Source: Mastigias papua (lineage: Eukaryota; Cnidaria; Scyphozoa; Rhizostomeae; Mastigiidae). Taken from it: DNA of 64,000 nt. A model generated the notes under the pieces. That model was not told where the DNA came from. It saw only the letters and a list, made by a program, of their open reading frames with translations, and made no database searches. Both the position numbers and the translations under genes were made by a program. The stretch spans positions 13,154,031-13,218,030 of the forward strand of contig OZ025272.1 in the NCBI GenBank assembly GCA_964019165.1, written 5' to 3'. This document shows, one piece after another, positions 54,425 to 64,000 of the stretch; the first letter of the stretch is position 1; the number at the start of each line of letters is the position of its first letter.

Positions 54425-54605
54425 GACCTTATTTCGGGTCTGTCGGCTCAGAGATGACCATATTTCGGGTCTGTCGGCTCAGAGATGACCATATTTCGGG
54501 TCTGTCGGCTCAAAGATGACCTTATTTCGGGTCTGTCGGCTCAGAGATGACCTTATTTCGGGTCTGTCGGCTCAGAGATGACCATATTTCGGGTCTGTCG
54601 GCTCT
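54425..54605. repeat. 31-bp tandem repeat, about six copies
   Basis: Unit GACCATATTTCGGGTCTG-TCGGCTCAGAGAT starts at 54,425, 54,456, 54,487, 54,518, 54,549 and 54,580. Copies differ mainly at T/A in CCTTAT or CCATAT. Confidence 0.95.
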
Positions 54606-55746
54606 ATCATCTTGGCTCCATTCATCCTCTGATAGAATGAAAAAGTTGGCAACTAGAAGACGAGTGACCAAAAGTTGAATGGCAAGGAGGTGAGTGACTT
54701 GAAGGTTCTCCGGGGTGGGGAGAGTCGATGGTCCTAAGCTCGCTCATTGAGAGGCCAGCAAGTAGAAATCTGTTGGCAGCACTAGGGGGGAAGTAGGAGG
54801 GAGTCGGCGATAAAGACAGCAAGGAAAGCAACTGGCGATCTTACACAACAATAGCCGATAACCCAGACTAATACAAACTCCTTAACATACGGAAGAGACA
54901 TGAAGAAATCTTTAAGTTTTTCATTTGAGCATGAAACTCTCCATTTCTATTACTCTAAATACCTCCAGTCTTATCCAACTCAATCTTAAGGTTTCCTCAG
55001 TCTTCACTACCACTCTGATTCTGATATTTACTAAATGCGAAGTTGTGTCAAGACACTGAAGACTTATCAAACACCCATATATTTTTGCAGGCTTTCTGGT
55101 TCTTGGAAATTGCATCAGCACTGTCAAAGAACCTCAGCATTCTCAATACTAACTTGCAACAAAAGTTAGCATGTCATGATCATTCTCCAGCAAGTTGTTA
55201 AGTAATAGCATAGATTTATCAGAAACTATGTACGAAATTGATATTGCTAGAACTACATCTCTAAGAAACAAAAATCGTGGGGCAATCTAATTTACTATAA
55301 TCTCAAGTCATATGTTACCAGTGTTTTCCTGTATTCTTATTGCCGAGAGAAATCAAATAAACTTCCAAGAACGTGAAACTAAAAATTGATATCAAACGAT
55401 TGTAATGAGATTATAAAAATAGATTTTAGACCTTTAGCAATAAGGGTAATGCAACCACGAATGCCCATACTCGACACTTATCTACAGTTTACCAGAACAT
55501 AAGGTCTCCGTATCAGAACGGACAGAGGAGACGAACTACGCCATACGATGCAAGAGCTTACGGCAATTAAAATATGCAAAGCAATTAAGTACAGTATATC
55601 AGGTACTTTTAATCTATAGGTATTAATCAATTTGGGAAACTAATAGACTGGGATTAATTGGGTTGACATTCGTAAAAGCAAAATCCACAGCAGCAACGGC
55701 TTGGCCATTAGCGAGGCAGCCAAAAATAAGAGCAATTCACAAGGAC

Positions 55747-55782
55747 AATACCACGTGACATCATGCTATTGTTCTATTGTTC
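55747..55782 (+). promoter_or_regulatory. Candidate promoter cluster of lectin gene 3: E-box plus SOX-like sites
   Basis: The 13-mer AATACCACGTGAC (55,747-55,759) is followed by two direct CTATTGTTC boxes (55,766 and 55,774). CTATTGTTCT is also present at 48,367 upstream of lectin gene 2. A donor-like GTAAGC follows at 55,963. Confidence 0.4.
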
Positions 55783-55849
55783 AGGGTCAGTGACTCCCTG
55801 AGTGTGACTCACAAGTTTTGTAGAATTTCGTTTGCTGGGATTGTCGAGT

Positions 55850-55962
55850 GATATTGTGTAGGAAAAATCATTAACTTTTCCTTCTGCAATACAAATATCT
55901 TTCCTATTTAATTACTTTTGTAATTATATGCAGACTTAAAGGCTCGTGAAACCTACTACCAG
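55850..55962 (+). other. Putative noncoding exon 1 of lectin gene 3
   Basis: CTACCAG/GTAAGC at 55,963 is the best donor between the E-box cluster and the coding start, whose ATG lies 3 nt after an acceptor. The exon start is not defined. Confidence 0.35.
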
Positions 55963-57260
55963 GTAAGCCGTGTCTTTACTTTTATGTTGATACGATGCTA
56001 ATGGAATATACATTGCAGATTGTTTACGAGTTGCGAACTGTTCTGCACGGACTCAATGAATCAGTTTTTTGTAAGAATCAGTCAATGATACGCTTAAATG
56101 GGAAAAATGTGTAGGCCACGCTTCGATAGCATTAACATAGAGCGTTACAATTTGCCAGCAATTAATGCCTCATTTAGATACTGTTTATCATACAAAAAAT
56201 CTGCTGTAATAGGCAAAAACAAACTTGCTCCGAAGTGATGCTGTATATACTAAAGGAAAAGGACTGATTGGGGACTTAGAAATTATTTGGTGCTGAAAAA
56301 GAAAAGTATTTTACATAGAATTACAAATTATATACTCTATGTTGTCATATCCATTTTTCCAAACTGCACATTGAATAAAGGCATCCAGCAATGAAATTAC
56401 CAATAGGCCAAAAGAAAAAAGTTTCATTGAAATTGGACTAGAATAGCTGATATTGATAATGGACTCTTTTTTTAAAAATTAATTTGGTAAATTAGCAAAA
56501 CGGGACATTGTATATATTTTCCTGGATGTGAAGTGCACAACCTGCTTGGCAAACTCAACATGGAATAGTTGCTTTTGATCATACTTAAATTAACGTAGGA
56601 GTCAAACAAAACTGCCGATCCCCAGGTAACACATGGTTGGGCAATGTAACATCTTCACTGAGCTTCGCTACGCATGGTCAAACCCAACTGCCTGCAGTAA
56701 GAATATGTAATGAAGCCCCAGTTACATTAGTATTTGCACCGAACTCTGATAATGAACGCAAATCAGACGGTTGTGATCTCAATATGGAATAATTAGCATG
56801 TGAAAATTACTACTGGATGTTCAGGCGAAGAAAAGCAAAGAGGAGTCTAGGCCACGTACAATTTGTCAATAAAGTCAACTGGCAATATTGAGGAGAGAGT
56901 CGAGCATTCACTCATACAAATTGAAAAGGAGGTATCAGCGATAAGGTAATAGAAAAAACAGAAATTTCCTACATCCAACGGAGGTATCAGCATCTCGTAG
57001 GTAAACAACTGATCGCAAATCCTAAAGACAATGGCATCGAAAGGCCTAAAGCATATGACGAAAGGCCTGTGGTAGTGAAGCTTGTGATTGGGTATTATCT
57101 GAAATAAATGATTTATGCTCAGTTATAAACCTATGGTTTTAACGCCAATGGTCGTCCTTTACCAGTTCAACGATTAAAACAAACTCACAAGTAATACGTC
57201 TGACTTGATACAAACTCTTTTCTAAATCATAATTGGATTATTTCCTTTCATTTCAAGGTC

Positions 57261-57320
57261 ATGGAGCCTCGGTTTAGCGCATTGACTTTACTTTTCGTCC
57301 TTTCACTAATCACAGCCATT
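57261..57320 (+). CDS. Lectin gene 3, exon 1: signal peptide
   Basis: Twenty residues with a long hydrophobic core, between the acceptor TTTCATTTCAAG/GTC and the donor GTAAGT. This layout matches lectin gene 1. Confidence 0.82.
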
Positions 57321-60300
57321 GTAAGTATACAAGTTGTATTGTGTGAATCTATCTATCTGTCCATCTATACTAGTAATGTACAGTAACCAACTATATGATT
57401 ATTACGCACGGGTTTTGTTAGTAGTTAGCTCATCATGTTGACGGATGTCGGATATTAAATTTCTTGAGCCTGTACTACCGAAGGCATAGATTATGTGTTG
57501 ACGATTTCCCATTAAGGCCCTCCTTTTTATTAGGTTTTACAAGATCGTAGGTGTTAGAGCAAAACGAAAGCTCAAGATTGCAGCAGTTTTGCAAATAAAA
57601 CAAAGAGCTTCTTCATAATGCTTGCACGAATCCAGGCTTTTTGCGTCTGCCATATTAAGTAAGAAATCAAAACAGACAAATATTAAGTTCCATCGCCAAA
57701 TATGGAGCAAAACGTATAATCCGGATCGTAATTATAACTAAATTATTTTACGCTGGTACATACCGAACTATAACATAGTAATGTCTTTTGTCCTCTCATT
57801 CCAGACAGCATATGTATACGCAGAGTCCAGAGAAAGTTCCAACCTTCCTTCGGCTGTCAAATCTTCATCATAAATTTTCCTCTTTTAAGGCAATCAAAAC
57901 TCGCCAAAGTTCTTGAACTTTGCATTGTGTATGTCTCAAAGAATTTTTATGGTAGAAGGGCTCCGCCTTTCACAGCCTATGTCGCATTAACGAAAATCTA
58001 GCTGAAACTGAATCATTGATACAAATTACTAAACCTTCCTCAAATACGACATAGAAAGCAAATCTTCCCCCGGCTCAGGACCGTGGAGCCGTGACATTTT
58101 CTGGACTCTGCGTATACGATCAACGCCTCATACCGTGATAAAAAGGATAGTGTACGGCTAGAAACATTAGCAACACAGGTCGAGTTCATACCAATATTAA
58201 TATGCGCTTACTTTCTATTTAAGAGAACATGTAATGTCCGTTTCAAATGTTAACTAGCCTCCGCATAAACTTATACACATTACAATTAAATTACTACCCC
58301 GCAATGGCTTGAGAATAAAATATTGTATGGAAGAATCAGTAGGAGGTGATTTCACTGCCATCTATCGCCAACTGAGAAGGAGAACAAACAGATAACGTTC
58401 TCAGGCAATTCTTCCCTTGATCTATGCATATTTTGAAGGACGTTTTCAATTATTGATGCGTACTGCAATTGCTTTACACAGATTGCAACTCCGATTGGCG
58501 ACCCAGTGCAACGATCAAAACGTAGCCCGTGTGCAGAAAATGATGATCGATGTATAGAGGACTCCTACTGGGGAGAGGTGTTGCCTCTAGGTTTCTTCAT
58601 AAATAGCAACGCCGTAACTGGTGGAGGTGGAGGAGGTGCAGCTGCTGCAGCTACGGGGACCAAACGTGGCATGGATCATGGTCCATTGAATTTCGGTAGC
58701 GGCAGCGGGCACATGATTCAACGATCCGACATCCCTGGACAGAAAGCACAAAATGCACAGGCATCAGAACAAACAGTAAAAGCAAGCCCGGCAGCTGTGA
58801 AGACCGACGTCAGCCCACCTGCAGTTGCAGCACCACCTCCAGCCCCAGCAGAAGACAGCAACAAGGTAGGTATTCTACTGAACGCTATCATGGCTTATAG
58901 TAGAGCAAGGGCATTTGAACATTTGCATGGAGCCCAGAAAAATGCCCAGTCTTCCTCTGTCTACCAAAACCTCATACTAAACCGTCCTCACTAAGAGTAT
59001 CAAAACTATTCAAAGTTTTTGAACTGTGTTTATAAATTACAGAACTAGTTCCCTACATAATGGTCGTAGGACTATCTTACACAGAGTCTCTCGTTAAGGA
59101 TGAAAAGTCATCAGTGAAAGTTGCAGCCAACAAATACACAGAAATTATTTAAATGCAGTCATTTTAAAGTACTGCTTTAAACCAATCTGCTAGACATTGA
59201 ACGCGGAAAAATGCTTTTGAATAGTACTTGAGTATGGCTATGCCCTCATTGGTACATTTCATATTAACTGAAGATTCATGCTAAAACTGGATTTTTTACA
59301 AAAATTAATAAACCTACCTCAAATATAACATAAACTGCAAAATCTTCCTCCGGTTCACAGTCGTGGAGCTGTGGCTTTTTCAGGACTCTGGATTTGCAGA
59401 CATAGATTTGCTGAAGAAAATTAAAATGTCCTATTGAATATGACAATTTAAAGAAGTTATTAATACATCATTACTATAAAGAAGGATGACATCAAATGAA
59501 AATTTTGCTACTCTGACCATATTATGAAAATAAAATGGTTTCATGCTTATATCACTCTGGATGTCAAGAACCTAATCAAGGTTGCCATCAGGGTTCGCAC
59601 TGTGGAGCGGTCACTGTGACAGTTAACTTCATTTTTTATGTAGTTTTTAGTGTAGTTTTTTATGTAGTTCCTGTGGTTTGTGTAGTACATTTAGTCTTGT
59701 TATCTGTGATATTTCCAGGGTTGCAACGTATTTTCAGATCCCTGCACTATAGTCTTGTAGTGTATTTGTTCGTAATGCTTCGTAAAATTTAACTGAATTT
59801 TTATATAGAAAAAACACAACTGTGACCAATTTGGCACCATTTGACAATGTAACTTCATCATTAGAAAAAAGATGCAAATGCTATGAATAAAATATATCAA
59901 GTGAAGCTACTAGCAGTGACTCATAAAATTAAGAGAAAATAATATATGCTTATCAATTTGACTTAAGCACTTCTATCGAACTAATAAAAGTACAGAGTTG
60001 CACGCTTTTCAATGGGTGTCGGAACGAACTGCACGAAAGCTGAAATGTAACACAGCAATGCACAGTTTCAATATAGGTATCGTAACTCGTCTAATAAACT
60101 CCGTGGCGCTTAGCAAATTTTTAAGACAATTTTTGCGGAGTTTACTACACAGCGGAGTATTTCAAAGCTCTTAGGGTTTATTTGAGGCTATAAGGAAATA
60201 TGGTACGGGTAGCAAATTGTATTACGCTAGAAATTCACAATTCTATGTACTGGATAAAAGCATTCGAATTCTTTGTTTCTCAGCACAAAACAGTATTCTG

Positions 60301-60625
60301 TCAAGGCGAAAAAGAATGGCTTCAATGTCCCATGTACCGTGTCATCAAAATAAACAAAGCCTTCTGGGGCAGGGAGGACCATACGACATGCTCCTCATCT
60401 GCGGTAACAAGAACACTGAAGACAGACACGGTCTGCGAGCAGGACGAGGCAAACACAATGAAGAAAGTAGAGACCATGTGCAACGACGAGAACGCTTGTG
60501 AACTTGTCGCATCGGAAGCATTCTTCGACCGAAATGACTGCCCTTCTGTCTACAAATATGTCCAGTTGGAATACGAGTGTTTGCATAGTGAGACGAGAAT
60601 AAAAGATGTGCCCTCGTCGTCGTGA
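57261..60625 (+). CDS. Lectin gene 3: secreted SUEL lectin with Gly/Ala/Pro linker in place of collagen
   Basis: Coding exons 57,261-57,320, 58,482-58,865 and 60,284-60,625 are joined by phase-0 introns and give 261 residues. Exon 1 is a signal peptide (MEPRFSALTLLFVLSLITAI). Exon 2 begins IATPIGDPVQRSKRSPC, so RSKR forms a furin-type site, continues with LPLGFFINS at the place of the neck in genes 1 and 2, and then carries a GGGGGG-AAAAA run and a Pro/Ala-rich linker in place of collagen. Exon 3 is a SUEL domain with eight cysteines and IKINKAFWGREDHTTC, nearest to gene 2. It probably arose from a gene-2-like ancestor that lost or replaced the collagen stem. It should be secreted and proteolytically matured; oligomer state is unknown. 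Confidence 0.85.
57814..58117. mobile_element. 304-bp MITE with perfect 18-bp inverted ends
   Basis: GTATACGCAGAGTCCAGA at the left end is an exact inverted copy of the right end (58,100-58,117). The interior has no coding capacity. It lies in intron 1 of lectin gene 3. TA within the termini is consistent with a TA-targeting family, but the duplication is ambiguous. Confidence 0.8.
58482..58865 (+). CDS. Lectin gene 3, exon 2: furin site and low-complexity linker
   Basis: The exon encodes 128 residues after acceptor CTTTACACAG, ending PAEDSNK at donor GTAGGT. Two cysteines (SPCAENDDRC) could form a small loop just after the RSKR site. The frame running on to 58,994 is intron read-through. 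Confidence 0.82.
59281..59395 (+). mobile_element. Diverged partial copy of the 304-bp MITE
   Basis: AAACCTACCTCAAATATAAC, AATCTTCCTCCGGTTCA, GTCGTGGAGC and CAGGACTCTG follow the order of the right half of the MITE at 57,814-58,117 with many substitutions. It lies in intron 2 of lectin gene 3. The left part is too diverged to place. Confidence 0.6.
60284..60625 (+). CDS. Lectin gene 3, exon 3: SUEL lectin domain
   Basis: The exon begins HKTVFCQGEKEWLQC after CTTTGTTTCTCAG. It contains AFWGREDHTTC, CNDENACELVASEAFF and YKYVQLEYEC, then a short tail ending VPSSS. The upstream part of the open frame from 60,200 is intron. Confidence 0.9.
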   Translation, partial: HKTVFCQGEKEWLQCPMYRVIKINKAFWGREDHTTCSSSAVTRTLKTDTVCEQDEANTMKKVETMCNDENACELVASEAFFDRNDCPSVYKYVQLEYECLHSETRIKDVPSSS

Positions 60626-60887
60626 ATCAAATACACAACATCAACCATTAAACATGTCTTACTTATTACTTAAAATTTGTATTGGACAATTCTAGACGGA
60701 CATCGGTAAAGTTGTGCATCCAGTAAATTTATAGGAGCACTCTCTCGCCCGGAATCAGTCCATTTATACCTAGTCTATTGTTCATGCCATAGTAATCCCT
60801 TATTTAAGTTTGATCAAGCACTTTTCAAAGTCCTCTACGTCATTTTCGAGAGTGTAGTTACAGAGATCAGGTATATGTATTTAAAGA

Positions 60888-60893
60888 AATAAA
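60888..60893 (+). terminator. Candidate polyadenylation signal, lectin gene 3
   Basis: AATAAA lies 263 nt after the stop codon, close to the 273-nt distance seen for lectin gene 2. Confidence 0.5.
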
Positions 60894-62208
60894 ACAAGAG
60901 TGCCATGAGACCAAACAATTAGAAGAAAGGTCCATTTGTCATCATGCACATAGGCGAAGGACGATCATTTCCATGTGAACTGTTTTAAACTCTCTGCAGT
61001 GTATGTAGTCTCAGATGTATACATAGGACAATGTAAACAAGTACATGTAAACATTTTGATAGAATATCATTGGAAGAGTACTTTTTGTAAAAAAAAGGAT
61101 TTGTTGTTGAAATTTTGTTGAGTAGATAACAGTTATGTATTCCAAATTTGTCTGGTGTAAAAATTTTCATTTGTTGAATTTGAAGTATAAGAAAAGAAAT
61201 TTACTGTAGATTATTTGATTTCGAATTTCTTATATCCTTAAGGCGTTCAAGTGCAGAAATGCAGACTAACCTTGAATTGAAGTTGGTTTTTTCAGAAAAA
61301 GGAAAATCTGCGCAAAAATATCTGCAGCGTTAAGCAGTTGGGCGAAAGAGAAAGCGCAGCAGAAACAGGGAGATATATACTAAAATGATGAGATTGAAGA
61401 AGCGTAACATTGTGTCCTCCGCCTTTCTTTCCCACGGATCTAAAGCTATTGATGCTTCTAACAAATTTATGGTCACTTTTATACCAAAATCTACCTTCAT
61501 AATAAGATAAAATCGGCATAGATGCAAAGAACTTTTCGTCATTGGTACTAGCGGATAAATTTCCAGAGTGCTATTGCTCTATATCTGCTTTATTTCCAAA
61601 TCAGCTACGAATCTGAGGGAGAATTAGATAACGCTGTAAACAAACAAATTCGACTGAAGTAAAAGTTCGGGCAACACATGTGTCAATGACGCATACCATT
61701 TCACTTTCATGATTAAAAGCCGTCATAATTGGTTCTGCATCTTCGACTTATGTTACACATAATTTCAATTTCAACACTGCACAAAAAACAGAGACACCCA
61801 TAGCACACTGGGAAGTAAATGAATGCCCCCAATCTTCCATGCAAATTAAGACTATGTGTAATGTAATTGGATGTCGCAGAACTATAGTACAAACGCTTAT
61901 TCAATTAAATACAAATTAGTCTTCAGCAGATCGAGGCATTTGACCAATCATCGTGCAGGATTCTGACCACATATACTAAGACTAGGCCCATTTTGCATGA
62001 TGATTGGTCAATTGGGTTGGGAGAAAATAGACTTTATCAGAGTTCTCAAACATTTGGCAGCTATGATTTATCATGCATAATTCATTCAAAACGATATCCT
62101 TTCAGGATAGTAACAGAAGCCTAGTATAATACAAATAATTAAATCCAAAAACTAAGACAATAAAAAAAACACCGATCCTCCAGGGAATCGTTCATTTGGA
62201 GGCTTGCA
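60894..62208. other. Intergenic region between lectin genes 3 and 4
   Basis: No gene is supported. A short inverted pair, TTGACCAATCATCGTGC (about 61,940) and GCATGATGATTGGTCAA (about 61,995), both containing CCAAT boxes, may be a divergent promoter element or a small inverted repeat. CATGATGATTGG also occurs near 48,095 upstream of lectin gene 2. Confidence 0.5.
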
Positions 62209-62484
62209 TTAATTTTCAAGGCTCGTTAAATGCTTTTTCAGATATACTTTGAGTAGGCTTAGCGATAACAGTTCTTTTATATTGATAAGGATGTCATTCC
62301 AGGCCATAATGCCCGAGTAGAGAAAACATTTCTTGGCAAGTTCAAGTTTTAGCTTTGGAATTTGGAGATCTCTATCATTCCATGTATTATAATTAGACAA
62401 AGAAGCTGTGTTGGAACATATTCCAAAGGATCTCAGGGTAAAGCCTGTGATTGAGAATCCTATAAACCATGACACAACGATCAT
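62209..62484 (-). pseudogene. LINE reverse-transcriptase C-terminal fragment
   Basis: The minus frame includes LSNYNTWNDRDLQIPKL, KKCFLYSGIMAWNDI and a Leu/Lys-rich end followed by a stop. This N-L-x-I-P, K-x-F-x-Y-S-G, W-N arrangement is the usual end of non-LTR retrotransposon polyproteins and parallels the fragment at 36,717. No catalytic domain is retained. Confidence 0.6.
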
Positions 62485-62776
62485 AGCGAATAAGATTCTC
62501 TACACTTTGCAGCTACAAAGGATGGTGGGTTTGGGGTGTCCAGTTGTTGGTTTTTCCAGATTCAAAAGCTCTGGCATAACGTGGTTATAAAATAAAAAAA
62601 TATTGCTCAGAGCTTTGTCTGCAATTATTTATGAGACGATGAAATGTCGTTAAACACTATTAGAAAACTGCTCGGCCTAAAAGAGAGTATATTTTTGCAT
62701 GCAAGAGAGTGGTACATCCGTAACCAACGAGCAAACACCGTGACGTATTCCAGAAGCAAAGTCAATCATGTGAATA

Positions 62777-62789
62777 AATACCACGTGAC
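62777..62789. promoter_or_regulatory. Shared 13-bp E-box motif upstream of lectin gene 4
   Basis: AATACCACGTGAC, identical to the copies at 12,870 and 55,747, lies 493 bp before the start codon of lectin gene 4. ATCTTTGA, a TCF-like string, follows about 25 bp later. Confidence 0.4.
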
Positions 62790-63281
62790 TCAATACTGCT
62801 ACTGACTTCTTTATCTTTGACCAGTGGAGCCGGTGATTGATCACGCGGCTATCCGAAATACGCTATACGATTGGACTGTATGGAGTTGAATCTCGGCTGT
62901 AAACAAACGCTAAATTAAGTCTTTGCACTGCTAAACTAATTACACTGTATTGCTTTGTTCGTTCATCTCGGAATGACAAATAGCAACTGTTTTCTACTTC
63001 AGTATAAGTCATTGAGAACTGCGCTGTAGTACAAGGAGTACGCCAGAATCTAACTGATTAATGTGATTGGGAACAACAAAGCATGAGCAGACGATTAAAT
63101 TGAATAAAACGGATACCAGAATACAAACATTGAGACATCGAAGGAATCTAAGAAAGAAAAGGGGAAAGGTACAACATCATAAAAGAAAAATATACTTTCG
63201 TTGTTTGGAGAAAAACTGCTTCAGTCGTCACACATGATATATTAACGGTTAAAAGAGAGAGTTATTTTAAAAGAGCAAACA

Positions 63282-63734
63282 ATGTTACCAAATAAAATCG
63301 CGATAGCTTTTACACTAATGTTGTGCATTAGATATTCCTCAATGCACCAGAAAAAATTAACAAACTGGAGAAAACTGATAGATGGCCTAGAGATAGGTTG
63401 TGAAGGAGAAGAAGTGAATATAGCCTGTCCAAATTACGAAGGAATAAGAATTGTGAATGCATTCTGGGGCCGGGATGATGCGGCAACATGCCAGCCGGAT
63501 AATTTCGACGAGAAAAGGAGTTACAAAGATATGTGCAAACCAGTGGATAAAGAGTACGCGAAACGAAAAGTGAAACAAATGTGCCATGGCATCGAGATAT
63601 GTAGAATACCAGCAACAACAACATTCTTCGATACGGAGTTATGTCCTAACGTAATAAAGTACTTGCGAGTTAATTATGAATGCAGACACATGACTGGGAT
63701 GAAGAAATCATTGATAGAAAAAGTGAGAAGATGA
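63282..63734 (+). CDS. Lectin gene 4: intronless secreted SUEL lectin
   Basis: One 150-residue frame encodes a signal peptide (MLPNKIAIAFTLMLCIRYSS), a linker of about 20 residues and one SUEL domain with eight cysteines, AFWGRDDAATC and VIKYLRVNYEC. The ending is basic (EKVRR). Unlike its three paralogues it has no intron between signal peptide and lectin, and no neck, collagen or low-complexity stem. It could be a retrocopy or a primitive single-domain member. I see no clear A-tail or target duplication. It should act as a secreted carbohydrate-binding monomer. Its 3' end lies close to the window edge. Confidence 0.85.
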   Translation: MLPNKIAIAFTLMLCIRYSSMHQKKLTNWRKLIDGLEIGCEGEEVNIACPNYEGIRIVNAFWGRDDAATCQPDNFDEKRSYKDMCKPVDKEYAKRKVKQMCHGIEICRIPATTTFFDTELCPNVIKYLRVNYECRHMTGMKKSLIEKVRR

Positions 63735-64000
63735 TAATGAGGAAGAGGAAATCAAATGGAACTGATAGAAGCACTGCACTGTTTTTAGTACAATCCGCTA
63801 TACTATAAAATACTGATTGGTTTTTTTAATCAAATGTTTCTACCTAAAATATGGCACACTACCTTGGAAATACAATGTACTTTATTGACTATAAGCAAAC
63901 CAAGTAGCAAAAATGTATTAGGTAGTTTTCTTCCATGTTTTATAGAGACTGCATCTCCCCTACCATTCCTGAAGCTGTTCTATTTGAGAAAGCACTAATG
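63735..64000 (+). other. 3' flank of lectin gene 4
   Basis: AT-rich sequence following the stop, presumably 3' untranslated region. No AATAAA was placed with confidence. Confidence 0.4.

Larger units (their letters stand above)
51971..55740. other. Intergenic region between lectin genes 2 and 3
   Basis: No coding region is supported. Frames at 51,973-52,242 and 52,691-52,909 have no known domain. The region holds a GGTGAGTGAC-rich minisatellite (54,039-54,152) and a six-copy 31-bp tandem repeat (54,425-54,605). Confidence 0.55.

Noticed and set aside
54425..54605. Possible CRISPR array
   Set aside because: The 31-bp units are adjacent without spacers, and the host is a eukaryote. It is a plain tandem repeat.
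60200..60283. Start of lectin gene 3 at the ATG at 60,200
   Set aside because: The segment before 60,284 is intron: a TTTGTTTCTCAG acceptor precedes the lectin domain, and the upstream exon joins in phase 0.

Overview
The window is a metazoan nuclear locus. Its genes are split by GT-AG introns and sit far apart in AT-rich DNA with microsatellites, a satellite array, transposon remnants and a tRNA-derived SINE. The recognisable products are SUEL-type (galactose/rhamnose-binding) lectins, two of them fused to a short collagen stem, and an NR2E-class nuclear receptor. An invertebrate is likely and a cnidarian is my best guess, but no single feature proves the phylum.

Layout. 1-11,000: a 107-bp tandem satellite interrupted at 294-5085 by an almost pristine Ty3/gypsy-type LTR retrotransposon with one 1424-codon gag-pol frame, near-identical LTRs and a GTTAT target duplication. 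11,000-12,000: decayed satellite edge. 13,056-15,902 (minus): lectin gene 1 (signal peptide, neck, 30 Gly-X-Y triplets, SUEL). 16-36.7 kb: no convincing gene; holds a CpG-rich foldback element, GAT-rich and (AT)n tracts, a 1.07-kb element with long inverted repeats and a hAT-like end. 36.7-37.4 kb: a LINE fragment and a SINE. 37,947-45,739 (plus): three-coding-exon NR2E nuclear receptor. 49,659-51,692 (plus): lectin gene 2, same build as gene 1. 57,261-60,625 (plus): lectin gene 3, where a Gly/Ala/Pro-rich linker replaces collagen. 63,282-63,734 (plus): lectin gene 4, an intronless secreted SUEL protein.

How the genes fit together. The four lectins look like one dispersed local paralogue family. 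Genes 1-3 share phase-0 introns at the same domain borders and an acceptor site three bases before the start codon. Genes 1 and 2 have exactly 30 uninterrupted collagen triplets after a conserved neck bearing an N-glycosylation sequon. A collagen stem carrying a lectin head is the plan of vertebrate collectins and ficolins, here built with an unrelated lectin fold. I infer trimeric, secreted, multivalent carbohydrate-binding proteins for defence, mucus or matrix; the sequence does not prove function. A 13-bp E-box motif and SOX-like sites recur upstream of some of these genes and may mark shared promoters.
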